Below, one piece after another: positions 27,982 to 38,315 of a DNA stretch of 64,000 nt. The stretch is from Streptomyces sp. NRRL F-2664 (lineage in GTDB: Bacteria; Actinomycetota; Actinomycetes; Streptomycetales; Streptomycetaceae): NCBI RefSeq assembly GCF_000719345.1, contig NZ_JOFX01000001.1:1-64000 (forward strand). The letters run 5' to 3'. How positions within the stretch are numbered: the first letter of the stretch is position 1; each line of letters starts with the position of its first letter. Both the position numbers and the translations under genes were made by a program. The notes under the pieces were generated by a model, which saw nothing but the letters and a program-made list of their open reading frames with translations, did no database searches and had not been told where the DNA came from.

Positions 27982-28010
27982 CATTGTGAGTATAGGTAAC
28001 AATGACCTAT
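27982..28010. promoter_or_regulatory. Nested inverted repeats, likely MarR operator
   Basis: ATAGGT (27992-27997) and ACCTAT (28005-28010) are exact inverted arms around seven bases. CATTGT (27982-27987) and ACAATG (27999-28004) form a second, overlapping dyad. The site lies between the divergent MarR and ABC exporter genes in an AT-rich pocket, which is what a MarR operator needs. Binding here would cover both promoters. Confidence 0.65.
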
Positions 28011-28095
28011 GCTCTCATGGTGCCGCCTCCTTGCCGGGCCGGCCCGCCCCCGACTCCGTCCCCTGCCCCCGTCCCCGACCCCCGAGAGGGTGCCC

Positions 28096-29958
<1,863 letters not shown>

Positions 29959-30009
29959 CCGTATGACCGGCACACGGGTCGAATGTCGGAAAAGTAACGA
30001 CTTGCGGGT

Positions 30010-30015
30010 TAGCGT
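30010..30015 (+). promoter_or_regulatory. TANNNT -10 element of the MltG-like gene
   Basis: TAGCGT is six bases before ATG 30022, and no Shine-Dalgarno sequence is present. This fits a leaderless transcript. Confidence 0.45.
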
Positions 30016-30021
30016 TCCCGC

Positions 30022-30867
30022 ATGAGTCATGAGTACCGGCCGCCCCAGGCCCGATCCCGGCTCACCCGCCGGGGCCGACGTGCGCTCTTCCTCGGCGTGC
30101 TGCTTCTCACCGCCGGTGCGGCCGTTATGGTCCCGCTCCTGCGGGGCGGGGAGGCGCCCGAAAAGCCCCGCCTGCTGGTGATCCCCGAGGGCTGGCGCGC
30201 GACGCAGGTGTACGCCGCCGTCGACCGTGCACTGGAGCTCCCGCCGGGGACCGCGAAGTCGGCAGCGGCCACCGCCCCGCTTGCACTGCCCGCGGAGGCC
30301 AAGGGCAATCCGGAGGGCTACCTCTTCCCGGCGACGTACCCGCTGACCTCGAAGACCACCCCGGCCGCCCTCCTCGCCCACATGGTGCACACGGCCAACC
30401 GGAAGCTCGCCACCAAGGCGGTGACCGACGGCGGCAGGGCCCACGGGATGACCCCGTACCAGACGGCGACGATGGCCAGCATCATCGAGGCGGAGGCCGA
30501 GAACCGCGCCGACATGGGGAAGGTCGCGCGGGTGGTGCACAACCGGCTCGCGAGGTCGATGCCGCTCCAGATGGACTCCACCATCAACTACGCGCTGAAC
30601 CGCAGCACGGTGGACACCACCCTGGGCGACACCCGCATCGACAGCCCCTTCAACACGTACGAACGCCAGGGCCTCCCCCCGACCCCGATCGACAACCCGG
30701 GTCTGGCGGCGATGGCGGCGGCCGTCGCCCCCACGCCGGGCGACTGGCTCTACTTCGTCACCGTCGAGCCGGGGGACACCCGCTTCTCGGCGACGTACGA
30801 GGAGCACAGGAAGCACGTCGCGGAATTCAACAAGCGCCGCGCCCACGCCGGCCCGCGCTCCGGCTGA
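30022..30867 (+). CDS. MltG-like endolytic murein transglycosylase
   Basis: A 281-residue YceG/MltG-fold protein that cleaves nascent peptidoglycan glycan strands. A short basic N-terminus and one membrane helix (about 20-40) anchor it with the catalytic domain outside. Diagnostic blocks are GNPEGYLFPATYPL, TMASIIEAEAENR with the catalytic Glu, VVHNRLARSMPLQMDSTINYA, and SPFNTYERQGLPPTPIDNPG. It is shorter than the housekeeping MltG, mainly through a reduced N-terminal LysM-like region, so it is probably a second, accessory copy. Confidence 0.88.
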   Translation: MSHEYRPPQARSRLTRRGRRALFLGVLLLTAGAAVMVPLLRGGEAPEKPRLLVIPEGWRATQVYAAVDRALELPPGTAKSAAATAPLALPAEAKGNPEGYLFPATYPLTSKTTPAALLAHMVHTANRKLATKAVTDGGRAHGMTPYQTATMASIIEAEAENRADMGKVARVVHNRLARSMPLQMDSTINYALNRSTVDTTLGDTRIDSPFNTYERQGLPPTPIDNPGLAAMAAAVAPTPGDWLYFVTVEPGDTRFSATYEEHRKHVAEFNKRRAHAGPRSG

Positions 30868-30900
30868 GCCGGTGCGGCCCCCTCCGCACAGCGGCGCCGG

Positions 30901-30938
30901 CCGCCCGGCAGGTGTACGTGCGGGACCCCGCCGGGCGG
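30901..30938. terminator. Hairpin between convergent genes
   Basis: CCGCCCGGC (30901-30909) and GCCGGGCGG (30930-30938) are exact 9-bp inverted arms with a 20-base loop. They lie between the end of the MltG-like gene (+) and the end of the flavoprotein gene (-), where a shared terminator is expected. There is no T tract. Confidence 0.5.
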
Positions 30939-30987
30939 GGGAACGGCACGACACGGCCGGGGAAGTCCTGACGGCGATCGGCCCGGA

Positions 30988-32094
30988 TCAGGGTACGGGC
31001 ACGGCGGCCCGCTCCCGGGCCAGCAGGCGGCGGATCTCGCGGACCGCCGCGCCGCCCGCGCGGTTGGCGCCGACGGTCGAGGCGGACGGGCCGTAGCCGA
31101 CCAGGTGGACCCGCTCGTCACGGACCGCGCGGGTCCCCTCGACCCGGATGCCGCCGCCCGGCTCGCGCAGGCGCAGCGGCGCCAGGTGGTCGACGGCCGC
31201 CCGGAACCCGGTGGCCCACAGGATGACGTCCGCCTCCACCCGGCTGCCGTCCGCCCACACGGCCCCCGTGGGGGTGATCCGGTCGAACACCGGACGGCGG
31301 TCCAGGACGCCGGAGGCCAGGCCGGCCCGGACGGCCTCGTTCAACGGCAGGCCCGTCACGCTGACCACGCTCTGCGGCGGCAGCCCCCGCCGCACCCGCT
31401 CGTCCACCAGCGCGACCGCGGCCCGCCCCTCGGCCTCGCCGAAGCCCCCGTCGCGGAAGACCGGCGGCCGCCTGGTCACCCAGGTGGTCTCCGCAGCCAC
31501 CTCGGCGATCTCCAGCAGGTGCTGGACCGCCGACGTGCCGCCGCCGACCACGATCACCCGCTTGCCGGCGAACTCCTGCGGCCCGGCATAGCCCGCGGTG
31601 TGCAGCTGGCGGCCGCGGAACGCCTCCTGCCCGGGGTAACGGGGCCAGAACGGCCGGTCCCAGGTCCCGGTGGCGTTGATCAGGGCCCTCGCCGACCACA
31701 CTCCGGCCGAGGTGTCCACACGCAGCCGCCCGCCGTCGCCCTCCCGCACGGCCGACACGTGAACGGGCCGCCGTACGCGCAGGTCGAAGCGGTCCTCGTA
31801 GGCTGCGAAGTACTCCCCGACCACCTCCGACGAGGGGCGCAGCGGGTCGGCGCCGGTCAGTTCCATGCCGGGCAGTGCATGCATGCCGTGGACCTTGCCG
31901 TAGGTGAGCGAGGGCCAGCGGAACTGCCAGGCCCCGCCCGGGCGGGGCGCATGGTCGAGGACCACGTGGTCGAGCCCCGCCCGTGTCAGGTGGTACGCGC
32001 CGGACAGGCCCGCCTGCCCGGCGCCGATGACCACCACGTCCACGTCCGTCTCCGTGTCCGCACCGGTGCCCGCGTACCCCATGAGTTCGTTCAC
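30988..32094 (-). CDS. FAD-dependent pyridine-nucleotide oxidoreductase (CzcO-like)
   Basis: A 368-residue flavoprotein with two Rossmann folds: the FAD-binding VVVIGAGQAGLSGAYHL near residue 20 and the NAD(P)H-binding VIVVGGGTSAVQHLLE around 180. RPGGAWQFRWPSLTYGKVHG, close to the flavin, resembles flavin-containing monooxygenases and CzcO-like proteins, and VILWATGFRAAVDHL is the family C-terminal ATG motif. The start is GTG 32094 or ATG 32082. It lies 63 bp downstream of a P450 gene on the same strand. The pair may form an oxidative pathway or electron-transfer couple, but no ferredoxin is present. Confidence 0.85.
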   Translation of the reverse strand: MNELMGYAGTGADTETDVDVVVIGAGQAGLSGAYHLTRAGLDHVVLDHAPRPGGAWQFRWPSLTYGKVHGMHALPGMELTGADPLRPSSEVVGEYFAAYEDRFDLRVRRPVHVSAVREGDGGRLRVDTSAGVWSARALINATGTWDRPFWPRYPGQEAFRGRQLHTAGYAGPQEFAGKRVIVVGGGTSAVQHLLEIAEVAAETTWVTRRPPVFRDGGFGEAEGRAAVALVDERVRRGLPPQSVVSVTGLPLNEAVRAGLASGVLDRRPVFDRITPTGAVWADGSRVEADVILWATGFRAAVDHLAPLRLREPGGGIRVEGTRAVRDERVHLVGYGPSASTVGANRAGGAAVREIRRLLARERAAVPVP

Positions 32095-32157
32095 GGTTCT
32101 ACCAACTCGCGGGGGTCACCGGTTCTTCCCACCCCGCGAGCCCGGCATGATCCGCCC

Positions 32158-33531
32158 TCAGGCCCGACGGGCGGCGGCGGGCCGACGCAGCGTGGCCAGG
32201 ACCGGCCCGTCCGGCTGGAGCGTGAGGCCGGGGAACACCCGGGCCGGTTCGCCGCCGCTGTCCAGGTGGAACCGCTGCCCCAGCACCGCCAGCACGAGGG
32301 TGGCCTCCACCAGGGCGAACCGGGCGCCCAGGCAGGCCCGAGGGCCGCCGCCGAAGGGGAACCAGGCGTGCTCGGGCACCGGGTGCCGGGCGGCGTCGTC
32401 CCACCGCTCGGGGCGGAAGGACTCCGGGTCCGGGAACCACCGCCGGTCGCGGTGCACCGACCAGGGACTGGTCCACACCGACGTTCCCGCCGGGACGGGC
32501 CTCCCGCCGATCGTCGCCCCCTCGGTCGCGACCGCCGAGATCAGCCAGATGGGCGGATAGAGGCGCAGCGTCTCCTTGACCACCTGCCGGGTCCACGGGA
32601 GCCGCGCGTAGTCGTCGTACGCAGGCAGCCGCCCCCCGAGCACGCGCTCCAGCTCCTCCGTCAGCCGGGCCCGGGCCCGCGGTGCCCCGGACAGCAGCTG
32701 CCAGGCCCAGGTCAGGGTGGTCGAGGTGGTCTCGTGCCCGCCGATGTAGAGGGTGATCGACTCGTCCCGCAGCTCCGTGCGGGACAGGGGGCCGCCGTGC
32801 TCCCCGCGCGCCGCGAGCAGGCGGCTCAGCAGGTCGTCGCGCTCCACCCCGGCCTGCGAAGCCGCCTCGTGTTCCCGGATGACGTGCTCGATCTCCCGGT
32901 CGAGCACCGCGACGGCCTCCCGCATGCGGCGCCGGCCCGGAGTGCGCACCCACGGCGGCAGGAACAGCGTCAGCCCCCGGAACTCCGCCCCCAGTTCGCG
33001 CTGGGCCGTGGCCATGGCCGTGCTGATGGGCTCCTCCCGGCCCGCCGCGTCGCTGCCGAACAGCGTGCGCACGGCGATGCGCTGCGTGAGTCCGGCCATC
33101 TCCCGGTGCACGTCGATCCGGTCGCCCTCCCGCCAGCCGCCGGCCAGCGCGTCCGCGCACTCCACCATCGTGGCGGCGTACGAGCGCACCTGCCGCGGCC
33201 GGACGGCCGGCTGGACCAGGGCCCGCTTGCGCCGCCAGTCGTCCCCGGTGGCGACGACCACTCCATTGCCCAGCAAATGGCGAAACGCCCAGCCCAGCTC
33301 GCTCGGCGCGAAGGTGGATTCCACGGCGGCCAGCAGCTCGCCGGCGTGCTCGGGGCGGGAGACCAGCACGTTGCGCCGAGGGCCGAGGGACCACGACACC
33401 CAGTCCCCGTGGTCGTCGCGCAGGGACTCGAAGAAGGCCAGGGGATCGCGGGCGAAGGCGGGCAGGTTCCCGAGCAGGGGCCAGCGGCGCGGGCCGCCGC
33501 CGCGGGAGCCCGGGGGCAGGGTCGCGGTCAC
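32158..33531 (-). CDS. Cytochrome P450
   Basis: A 457-residue P450. The N-terminal Pro-rich hinge is followed by RWPLLGNLPAFARDPLAFFESL. The I helix has GGHETTSTTLTW with the O2-activating Glu-Thr/Thr pair, the K-helix ExxR motif is KETLRLYPP, and the heme loop is FPFGGGPRACLGARFA with the Cys ligand. The length and the IWLISAVATEGATIGG segment recall actinobacterial terpene- and fatty-acid-type P450s (the pentalenene oxygenase group) rather than short CYP105-like enzymes. The chosen start is GTG 33531 (VTATLPPGS); upstream sequence looks non-coding. The substrate is unknown. Confidence 0.88.
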   Translation of the reverse strand: MTATLPPGSRGGGPRRWPLLGNLPAFARDPLAFFESLRDDHGDWVSWSLGPRRNVLVSRPEHAGELLAAVESTFAPSELGWAFRHLLGNGVVVATGDDWRRKRALVQPAVRPRQVRSYAATMVECADALAGGWREGDRIDVHREMAGLTQRIAVRTLFGSDAAGREEPISTAMATAQRELGAEFRGLTLFLPPWVRTPGRRRMREAVAVLDREIEHVIREHEAASQAGVERDDLLSRLLAARGEHGGPLSRTELRDESITLYIGGHETTSTTLTWAWQLLSGAPRARARLTEELERVLGGRLPAYDDYARLPWTRQVVKETLRLYPPIWLISAVATEGATIGGRPVPAGTSVWTSPWSVHRDRRWFPDPESFRPERWDDAARHPVPEHAWFPFGGGPRACLGARFALVEATLVLAVLGQRFHLDSGGEPARVFPGLTLQPDGPVLATLRRPAAARRA

Positions 33532-33598
33532 GCCCGCATGGTGACAGCCGCGCCGACAGGGCGCCAGAGGCGCACCCGGCCCGGCACCGCCGACACCG

Positions 33599-34294
33599 TC
33601 AGCCGGTCCGGTGCCCCGTGCGCGCCGCGCGAGCTGCCAGCCACCGGTACGCGGCGTCCGCGCCGAACTCCGGTTGCCCGCCCCGGAAGAGGAGCCCGGC
33701 GCCCGCGCAGGCCGGGTCGTCCGCGATGTCGGGCGAGTACGGCACCACGACACAGTCCATGCCGGCGGCGCGCGCGGCCCGCACCCCCGGCACCGCGTCC
33801 TCCACGACCACGCAGTCGGCCGGTTGCGCCCCCAGCCGGCGGGCGGCCTCCAGGAACACGTCCGGAGCGGGCTTGCCCTGCGCGACCTCCTCGGCCGATA
33901 CCACCGTGGTCAGCAGCGCGTCCAGGCCGGTGCCCGCCAGGACGGCGTCGATCGCCTCCCGCGAGGAACCGGAGGCCACGGCCATCGCCGCCCCCTCGGC
34001 GCTCAGCCGCTCGACGAGCCTGCGCATCTGAGGGAAGACCTCGGTCCGGGTGCGGGCGAGGTCCAGATAGGCGGCGTTCTGCTCGGTGAGCAGCTGCTCC
34101 ACCGGTGCCGGGATGCTGTACCGGTCCTTGAGGATCTCCAGCGTCTCCAGCGTGCCGATGCCGATGAAGCGGGAGTGCTGCTCCCACGTGAAGTCGGGGA
34201 CGCCGTGCCGCTCCAAGGTGCGGCGTCCGGACTCGTAGTAGTTCGGCTCGCTGTCCACGAGGGTGCCATCGAGATCGAATATGACGGAAATCAT
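33599..34294 (-). CDS. HAD-superfamily hydrolase, beta-phosphoglucomutase-like
   Basis: A 231-residue HAD phosphatase with motif I FDLDGTLVDSEP (nucleophile first Asp), a helical cap (about 18-85), motif II AVASGSS, motif III GKPAPDVFL and motif IV VVVEDAVPGVRAA. The cap type fits the phosphatase group acting on small sugar phosphates, phosphoglycolate or nucleotides. The substrate cannot be assigned. It lies between the P450 and the Lrp regulator on the same strand but with gaps of more than 45 bp, so it is probably transcribed alone. Confidence 0.9.
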   Translation of the reverse strand: MISVIFDLDGTLVDSEPNYYESGRRTLERHGVPDFTWEQHSRFIGIGTLETLEILKDRYSIPAPVEQLLTEQNAAYLDLARTRTEVFPQMRRLVERLSAEGAAMAVASGSSREAIDAVLAGTGLDALLTTVVSAEEVAQGKPAPDVFLEAARRLGAQPADCVVVEDAVPGVRAARAAGMDCVVVPYSPDIADDPACAGAGLLFRGGQPEFGADAAYRWLAARAARTGHRTG

Positions 34295-34339
34295 TCGATG
34301 TGTCCGTCCTGCAGGTCGCGTTCAGTCCCGGCCGTCGTG

Positions 34340-34819
34340 TCAGGTTGTGCGGGCGTTCCTCCCCACCTCTTCGACCAGTGGCAGGAGCCGGTGCGGCACC
34401 CGCTCGCGCAGCGCCACCTCCGTCCGGGTGCGGACCACACCGGGGAGCTGGATCAGCCGCTGGATCACGTCCTCCAGATGGGCGTTGTCCCGGGCCGCCA
34501 CACGGGTCAGCAGGTCCCCGCCGCCGGTGATCGAGAAGGCCTCGATGATCTCGGGTACGGCGGCCAGCGCGTCGCCCACGTCGTCCAGATGGCCCTGGGT
34601 CACCTCGATGTGCACGAAAGCCAGCACCGGATGGCCGAGGGCCGCGGGGGAGAGCACCGGCCCGCTCCCGGTGATCACGCCGGTGCGCTCCAGCCGGTCG
34701 AGCCGGGCCTGGAGGGTGCCGCGCGCGACACCGAGGATCCGGGCGTACTCGCGGACGCTGGTGCGCGGCTGCTCGATCAGCAGGCGCAGGATTCTGGTGT
34801 CGAGCTCGTCCACCGCCAT
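34340..34819 (-). CDS. Lrp/AsnC-family transcriptional regulator
   Basis: A 159-residue regulator. The N-terminal winged helix is DELDTRILRLLIEQPRTSVREYARILGVARGTLQARLDRLERTGVI, followed by the Lrp ligand-binding (RAM) domain with GHPVLAFVHIEV and SITGGGDLLTRVAARD. Members respond to amino acids. No amino-acid enzyme is adjacent; the DUF1275 gene upstream on the same strand is 26 bp away. TAGAGT (minus strand) lies seven bases before its ATG, so the transcript is probably leaderless and separate. Confidence 0.92.
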   Translation of the reverse strand: MAVDELDTRILRLLIEQPRTSVREYARILGVARGTLQARLDRLERTGVITGSGPVLSPAALGHPVLAFVHIEVTQGHLDDVGDALAAVPEIIEAFSITGGGDLLTRVAARDNAHLEDVIQRLIQLPGVVRTRTEVALRERVPHRLLPLVEEVGRNARTT

Positions 34820-34826
34820 GATGGGG

Positions 34827-34832
34827 ACTCTA
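34827..34832 (-). promoter_or_regulatory. TANNNT -10 element of the Lrp-family gene
   Basis: TAGAGT on the minus strand is seven bases before ATG 34819, with no Shine-Dalgarno sequence. It overlaps the end region of the upstream DUF1275 gene. Confidence 0.4.
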
Positions 34833-34845
34833 CCAACGGCGCAGT

Positions 34846-35604
34846 TCAGCGCGATCCTTCCCGGCCAGGGGCCTGACCGGTGCGCAGCGCGGGCTGCCCC
34901 CGGTAGGCCAGGCCCACCACCAGCACCGCGACGGCGGCCGGCAGCAGGAGCCAGCCCACCGCGCAGCCGGCCCGGATCAGCAGCGCCCCGAGCGCCCCGC
35001 CGGTGAACATGGCGAGAACGGACAGGCCGCGCAGCTGCCATCCGGCCGTGCCGTACCCGTAGACGGCGTCGCGCCCCATGGCCGAGCCGCCGAGGAACGC
35101 CGTCATGGACCGGGTGACCAGTGTCGTCGGCACGCCCGGCACGTTCGCCCGCATGATGGTGGTGTTGCGCACCCCCATCGCCAGCGCCACCACCGCCATC
35201 ACCGCCAGGTGCCGCGCGTCCGGTGTCCCGTACTGCGGGGCCAGCCCCCAGGCCGCGGCCGCGGCGGCCGCCAGGAGCCCCGACTCGACGACCAGGCCGA
35301 GGACGAACCAGTGCCTCCCCCGGGACTCCGTCACGGCCTCCAGGTGCGAGCCGCAGACCACCCCGAGGACGAACGCGGCCAGCGAGACCCCGGCGGGCAG
35401 CGTCGGCAGGTCGCCCGCCTGCGCGGCACCGAAGGCGAGGAAGAGCACGTTGCCGGTCTGCATCGCCGTGAAGGCGGGCCCGAGCGCCAGCAGGCTCACC
35501 GCCTCGACCACCCCGGTCACCCCGGTCAGGGCGACCATCAACGCCGGCATGTGCGGCGGGAGCTGCGAACCCGCCGTCCGCACGGCCTTCCGGTCCTCGT
35601 CCAT
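34846..35604 (-). CDS. DUF1275/YoaK-type membrane protein
   Basis: A 252-residue integral membrane protein with six hydrophobic segments. Family signatures are LTGVTGVVEAVSLLALG, FTAMQTGNVLFLAFG, VALAMGVRNTTIMRANVPGVPTTLVT and a C-terminal GALGALLIRAG. YoaK/DUF1275 proteins are widespread and uncharacterised. The start is uncertain: ATG 35604 gives MDEDRKAV, close to the usual length; ATG 35649 and 35661 are also open. The region upstream overlaps the promoter of the divergent phosphatase gene. Confidence 0.85.
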   Translation of the reverse strand: MDEDRKAVRTAGSQLPPHMPALMVALTGVTGVVEAVSLLALGPAFTAMQTGNVLFLAFGAAQAGDLPTLPAGVSLAAFVLGVVCGSHLEAVTESRGRHWFVLGLVVESGLLAAAAAAAWGLAPQYGTPDARHLAVMAVVALAMGVRNTTIMRANVPGVPTTLVTRSMTAFLGGSAMGRDAVYGYGTAGWQLRGLSVLAMFTGGALGALLIRAGCAVGWLLLPAAVAVLVVGLAYRGQPALRTGQAPGREGSR

Positions 35605-35660
35605 GACGCCCGACAGTGACACGCCCGCCCGGTCCCGGCCTGTCGACATGCCGGAAGGCA

Positions 35661-35666
35661 TAGGGT
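35661..35666 (+). promoter_or_regulatory. TANNNT -10 element of the histidine phosphatase gene
   Basis: TAGGGT is seven bases before GTG 35674. The GGAGGG between them is too close to serve as a normal ribosome binding site, so a leaderless start is likely. Confidence 0.4.
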
Positions 35667-35673
35667 CCGGAGG

Positions 35674-36267
35674 GTGAGCGACCTGATGCTGGTGAGACAC
35701 GGTGAGACCGCCTGGAGCGCCGACGGGCGGCACACCGGGCGCACCGACGTACCGCTGACCGCGCGCGGCGTCGAGGAGGCCATCTCCCTGGCCCCGTACT
35801 TCCAGGACCGGCGACCGGCCCTGGTGCTCACCAGCCCCCTGCGCCGGGCCGTCGCCACCGCCGAGCTGGCCGGCCTCGCCGGCGCCGGCATCGACTCCGA
35901 CCTGTACGAGTGGGACTACGGCGCCTACGAGGGCATCACCAGCGCGGAGATCCACCGCACCACGCCCGACTGGTCCCTGTGGACCCACGGCGTGCCGCCC
36001 GGCGACGCCGACCATCCCGGCGAGAGCGCCGCCCAGGTCGGCGCCCGCGCCGACCGGGTCCTGGCCAGGGTGGCCCCCGTGCTGCGGGCGGACGACGGCG
36101 ACGTGGTCCTCGTCGCCCACGGCCACCTCCTGCGCGTCCTGACCGCCCGCTACCTGCGCCTGGAGCCCGAGCAGGGCCGGCTCTTCCTGCTGCGCACGGG
36201 CACCGTCAGCGCACTGTCCACCGAGCACGGCCTCCCGGTGATCGCGGGCTGGAACACCCGCCCCTGA
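35674..36267 (+). CDS. Histidine phosphatase (phosphoglycerate-mutase-like)
   Basis: A 197-residue member of branch 1 of the histidine phosphatase superfamily. The catalytic RHG is in MLVRHGETAWSADGRHTGRTDVPLT. The acid/base Glu lies in LYEWDYGAYEGIT, and the second His is in VLVAHGHLLRVL. The family includes cofactor-dependent mutases and broad phosphatases; this short form probably acts as a phosphatase (CobC/acid phosphatase-like). GTG 35674 is the start. It stands alone, ahead of the permease gene by 51 bp. Confidence 0.9.
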   Translation: MSDLMLVRHGETAWSADGRHTGRTDVPLTARGVEEAISLAPYFQDRRPALVLTSPLRRAVATAELAGLAGAGIDSDLYEWDYGAYEGITSAEIHRTTPDWSLWTHGVPPGDADHPGESAAQVGARADRVLARVAPVLRADDGDVVLVAHGHLLRVLTARYLRLEPEQGRLFLLRTGTVSALSTEHGLPVIAGWNTRP

Positions 36268-36318
36268 CCCGCGTCCTCTCGCCTCGCGCGCCGGGGCCGC
36301 CTGCGTGAACATGCGTAC

Positions 36319-37827
36319 ATGAGCCATGACGCTGCGGGCGACCGCCCCGCGACGCCCACCCAGGAAGCGGGGCTCAGGGCCGGCGCGATCGGATTCCTCG
36401 ACGCGCTCGTCATCGGTCTGAACTCGACCTCGCCCGCCTACTCCCTGGCCGCCGTCCTCGGGCCGATCGTGGCCCTGGTCGGGATCTACGCGCCGGGCGT
36501 GATCCTGGCCTCCTTCGTGCCGATGCTGATGATCGCCGCCGCCTTCTACTACCTGAACAAGGTCGACCAGGACTGCGGCACCACCTTCTCCTGGGTCACC
36601 CGGGCCATGGGCCCGTGGGCCGGCTGGCTCGGCGGCTGGGCGATCGCCATGACGGGCGTGCTCGTCATCGGCTCGCTCGCGGACGTGGCCGTCAACTTCG
36701 GACTGCTCGCCCTCGGGCTGGACGACTGGGCGGCCAACGCCTGGATCCGGCAGGGCCTCACCGTCGCGGTGATCCTGGCCATGACCGCGATCTGCGTCAT
36801 CGGCACCGAACTGTCGGCGCACGTCCAGGACGTCCTCATCCTCGCCCAGGTCTTCTTCCTCCTGGCCTTCGCGGTGGTCGCCCTCTACCGCATCTACGCC
36901 GGCACCAGCACCCTGGAGGAGATCGAGCCGTCCATCAGCTGGCTCAACCCCTTCGGCGCGGGCGGCGCCGCCCTCACCGGCGGACTGCTGCTCGGCGTGT
37001 TCATGTACTGGGGCTGGGAATCGGCGGTCAACCTCACCGAGGAGGTCGAGAACTCCGCGACCGCCCCCGGCCGTGCCGGGATCTGGTCGACCGTGATCCT
37101 CCTGGTCACCTACCTGTCCGTGTGCATCGCCGTCGTCGGCTACGCGGGCACCGTCTTCCTCGCCGAGAACGCCGCCGAGGAGGAAGCCGTCTTCGCGGTG
37201 CTCGCCCACGAGGTCATGGGCGGCTGGGACTGGGTGGTGCTCCTCGCCGTCTGCACCTCCGCGCTCGCCTCCACGCAGACCACGATCATCCCCGCCTCCC
37301 GCACCGCCCTGTCCATGGCCCGCCGGCACGCCCTGCCGCCGCACCTCGCACACATCCACCCGCGGTTCCGCACCCCGGACGTGAGCACCTGGTGGGTGGC
37401 CGGCATCGCCATCGGCTGGTACCTCGTCGTCAACCAGATCAGCGAGAACGCGCTCCTGGACTCGCTCACCGCGCTGTCCCTGCTCATCGCCTTCTACTAC
37501 GCGCTCACCGGCCTGGCCTGCGCCGTCTACTACCGCCGCCACCTGCTGGAGGGACCGCACAACCTCCTGCTCATCGGCGTCGGCCCGGTGGTCGGAGCCG
37601 GTCTGCTCATCTGGCTGCTGGTCGAGTCGATCGGCGACATGGCGAACCCGGAGAACTCCGCCAGCGGCGTCTCCTGGTTCGGGCTCGGACCGCCCCTGGT
37701 CATCGGGATCGCGATCGCGCTCGTCGGCGTGCTTGTGATGTCCTTCTGGCGGGTACGCGACGGCAGGTTCTGGCAGGAGCGCCGCGGAGTGGTCGACCCC
37801 GCCCTCGTCCACGCCCGTAAACGCTGA
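36319..37827 (+). CDS. APC-family amino acid permease
   Basis: A 502-residue transporter with about 12 membrane helices and the APC pattern: GAIGFLDALVIGLNSTSPAYSLAAVLG in helix 1, the GTTFSWVTRAMGPWAGWLGGWAIAMTG segment, and WGWESAVNLTEEVENS around helix 6. It probably imports an amino acid or amine in symport with H+. The downstream universal stress protein gene begins 16 bp after the stop, so the two form an operon, an arrangement seen with other actinobacterial transporters where the stress protein may sense ATP state. Confidence 0.9.
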   Translation: MSHDAAGDRPATPTQEAGLRAGAIGFLDALVIGLNSTSPAYSLAAVLGPIVALVGIYAPGVILASFVPMLMIAAAFYYLNKVDQDCGTTFSWVTRAMGPWAGWLGGWAIAMTGVLVIGSLADVAVNFGLLALGLDDWAANAWIRQGLTVAVILAMTAICVIGTELSAHVQDVLILAQVFFLLAFAVVALYRIYAGTSTLEEIEPSISWLNPFGAGGAALTGGLLLGVFMYWGWESAVNLTEEVENSATAPGRAGIWSTVILLVTYLSVCIAVVGYAGTVFLAENAAEEEAVFAVLAHEVMGGWDWVVLLAVCTSALASTQTTIIPASRTALSMARRHALPPHLAHIHPRFRTPDVSTWWVAGIAIGWYLVVNQISENALLDSLTALSLLIAFYYALTGLACAVYYRRHLLEGPHNLLLIGVGPVVGAGLLIWLLVESIGDMANPENSASGVSWFGLGPPLVIGIAIALVGVLVMSFWRVRDGRFWQERRGVVDPALVHARKR

Positions 37828-37843
37828 GGAGGCAGGAGACGCG

Positions 37844-38272
37844 ATGTCCGTGGTCCTCGGATACGACGAATCACCCGGCGCGGAACGGGCCCTGTCCGTG
37901 GCGCTGGAGGTGGCCACCGCCTTCGGCGAACCACTCGTCCTCGTCTACGGAGCCGCCGCCCCCGGCAGCACCGGCGAGGAGTACCGCGCCCACCGCGAAG
38001 CCGTCCGCCAGGCCGGCCGCAGCGCCCTCGCGCACGCCGTCGAGGAGGCGGACGCCGCCGGGGTCCCCTCCACCGTCGAGGTCGTCGACGACAAACCCGC
38101 CCAGGCCCTGCTCGATGCCGCCGAACGCCACGGCGCCCGCGTCATCATCGTCGGCAGCTGGGGGGACAGCCCCATGCGCGGCGCGCTCCTCGGGTCCACC
38201 CCGCACAAGCTGCTGCACCTCTCGCCCGTCCCCGTGCTCTGCGTGCCCACAGGGAACGCCCCGCCGCGCTGA
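37844..38272 (+). CDS. Universal stress protein (UspA family)
   Basis: A 142-residue UspA protein with VVLGYDESPGAERALSVALEVA at the start and the ATP-binding motif GSWGDSPMRGALLGSTPHKLL (G-x2-G-x9-G-S/T). The ATP-binding form is therefore intact. It follows the APC permease by 16 bp with AGGAGGCAGG between them. The pairing suggests a regulator of permease activity or an energy sensor; this is inference from position. Confidence 0.92.
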   Translation: MSVVLGYDESPGAERALSVALEVATAFGEPLVLVYGAAAPGSTGEEYRAHREAVRQAGRSALAHAVEEADAAGVPSTVEVVDDKPAQALLDAAERHGARVIIVGSWGDSPMRGALLGSTPHKLLHLSPVPVLCVPTGNAPPR

Positions 38273-38303
38273 AACGGACAGGCGCGGCGGCCGCCCGCCC
38301 GCC

Positions 38304-38309
38304 TACCAT
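38304..38309 (+). promoter_or_regulatory. TANNNT -10 element of the GNAT gene
   Basis: TACCAT is six bases before ATG 38316, with no Shine-Dalgarno sequence. This suggests the gene has its own leaderless promoter rather than being part of the permease operon. Confidence 0.45.
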
Positions 38310-38315
38310 GCCCCG

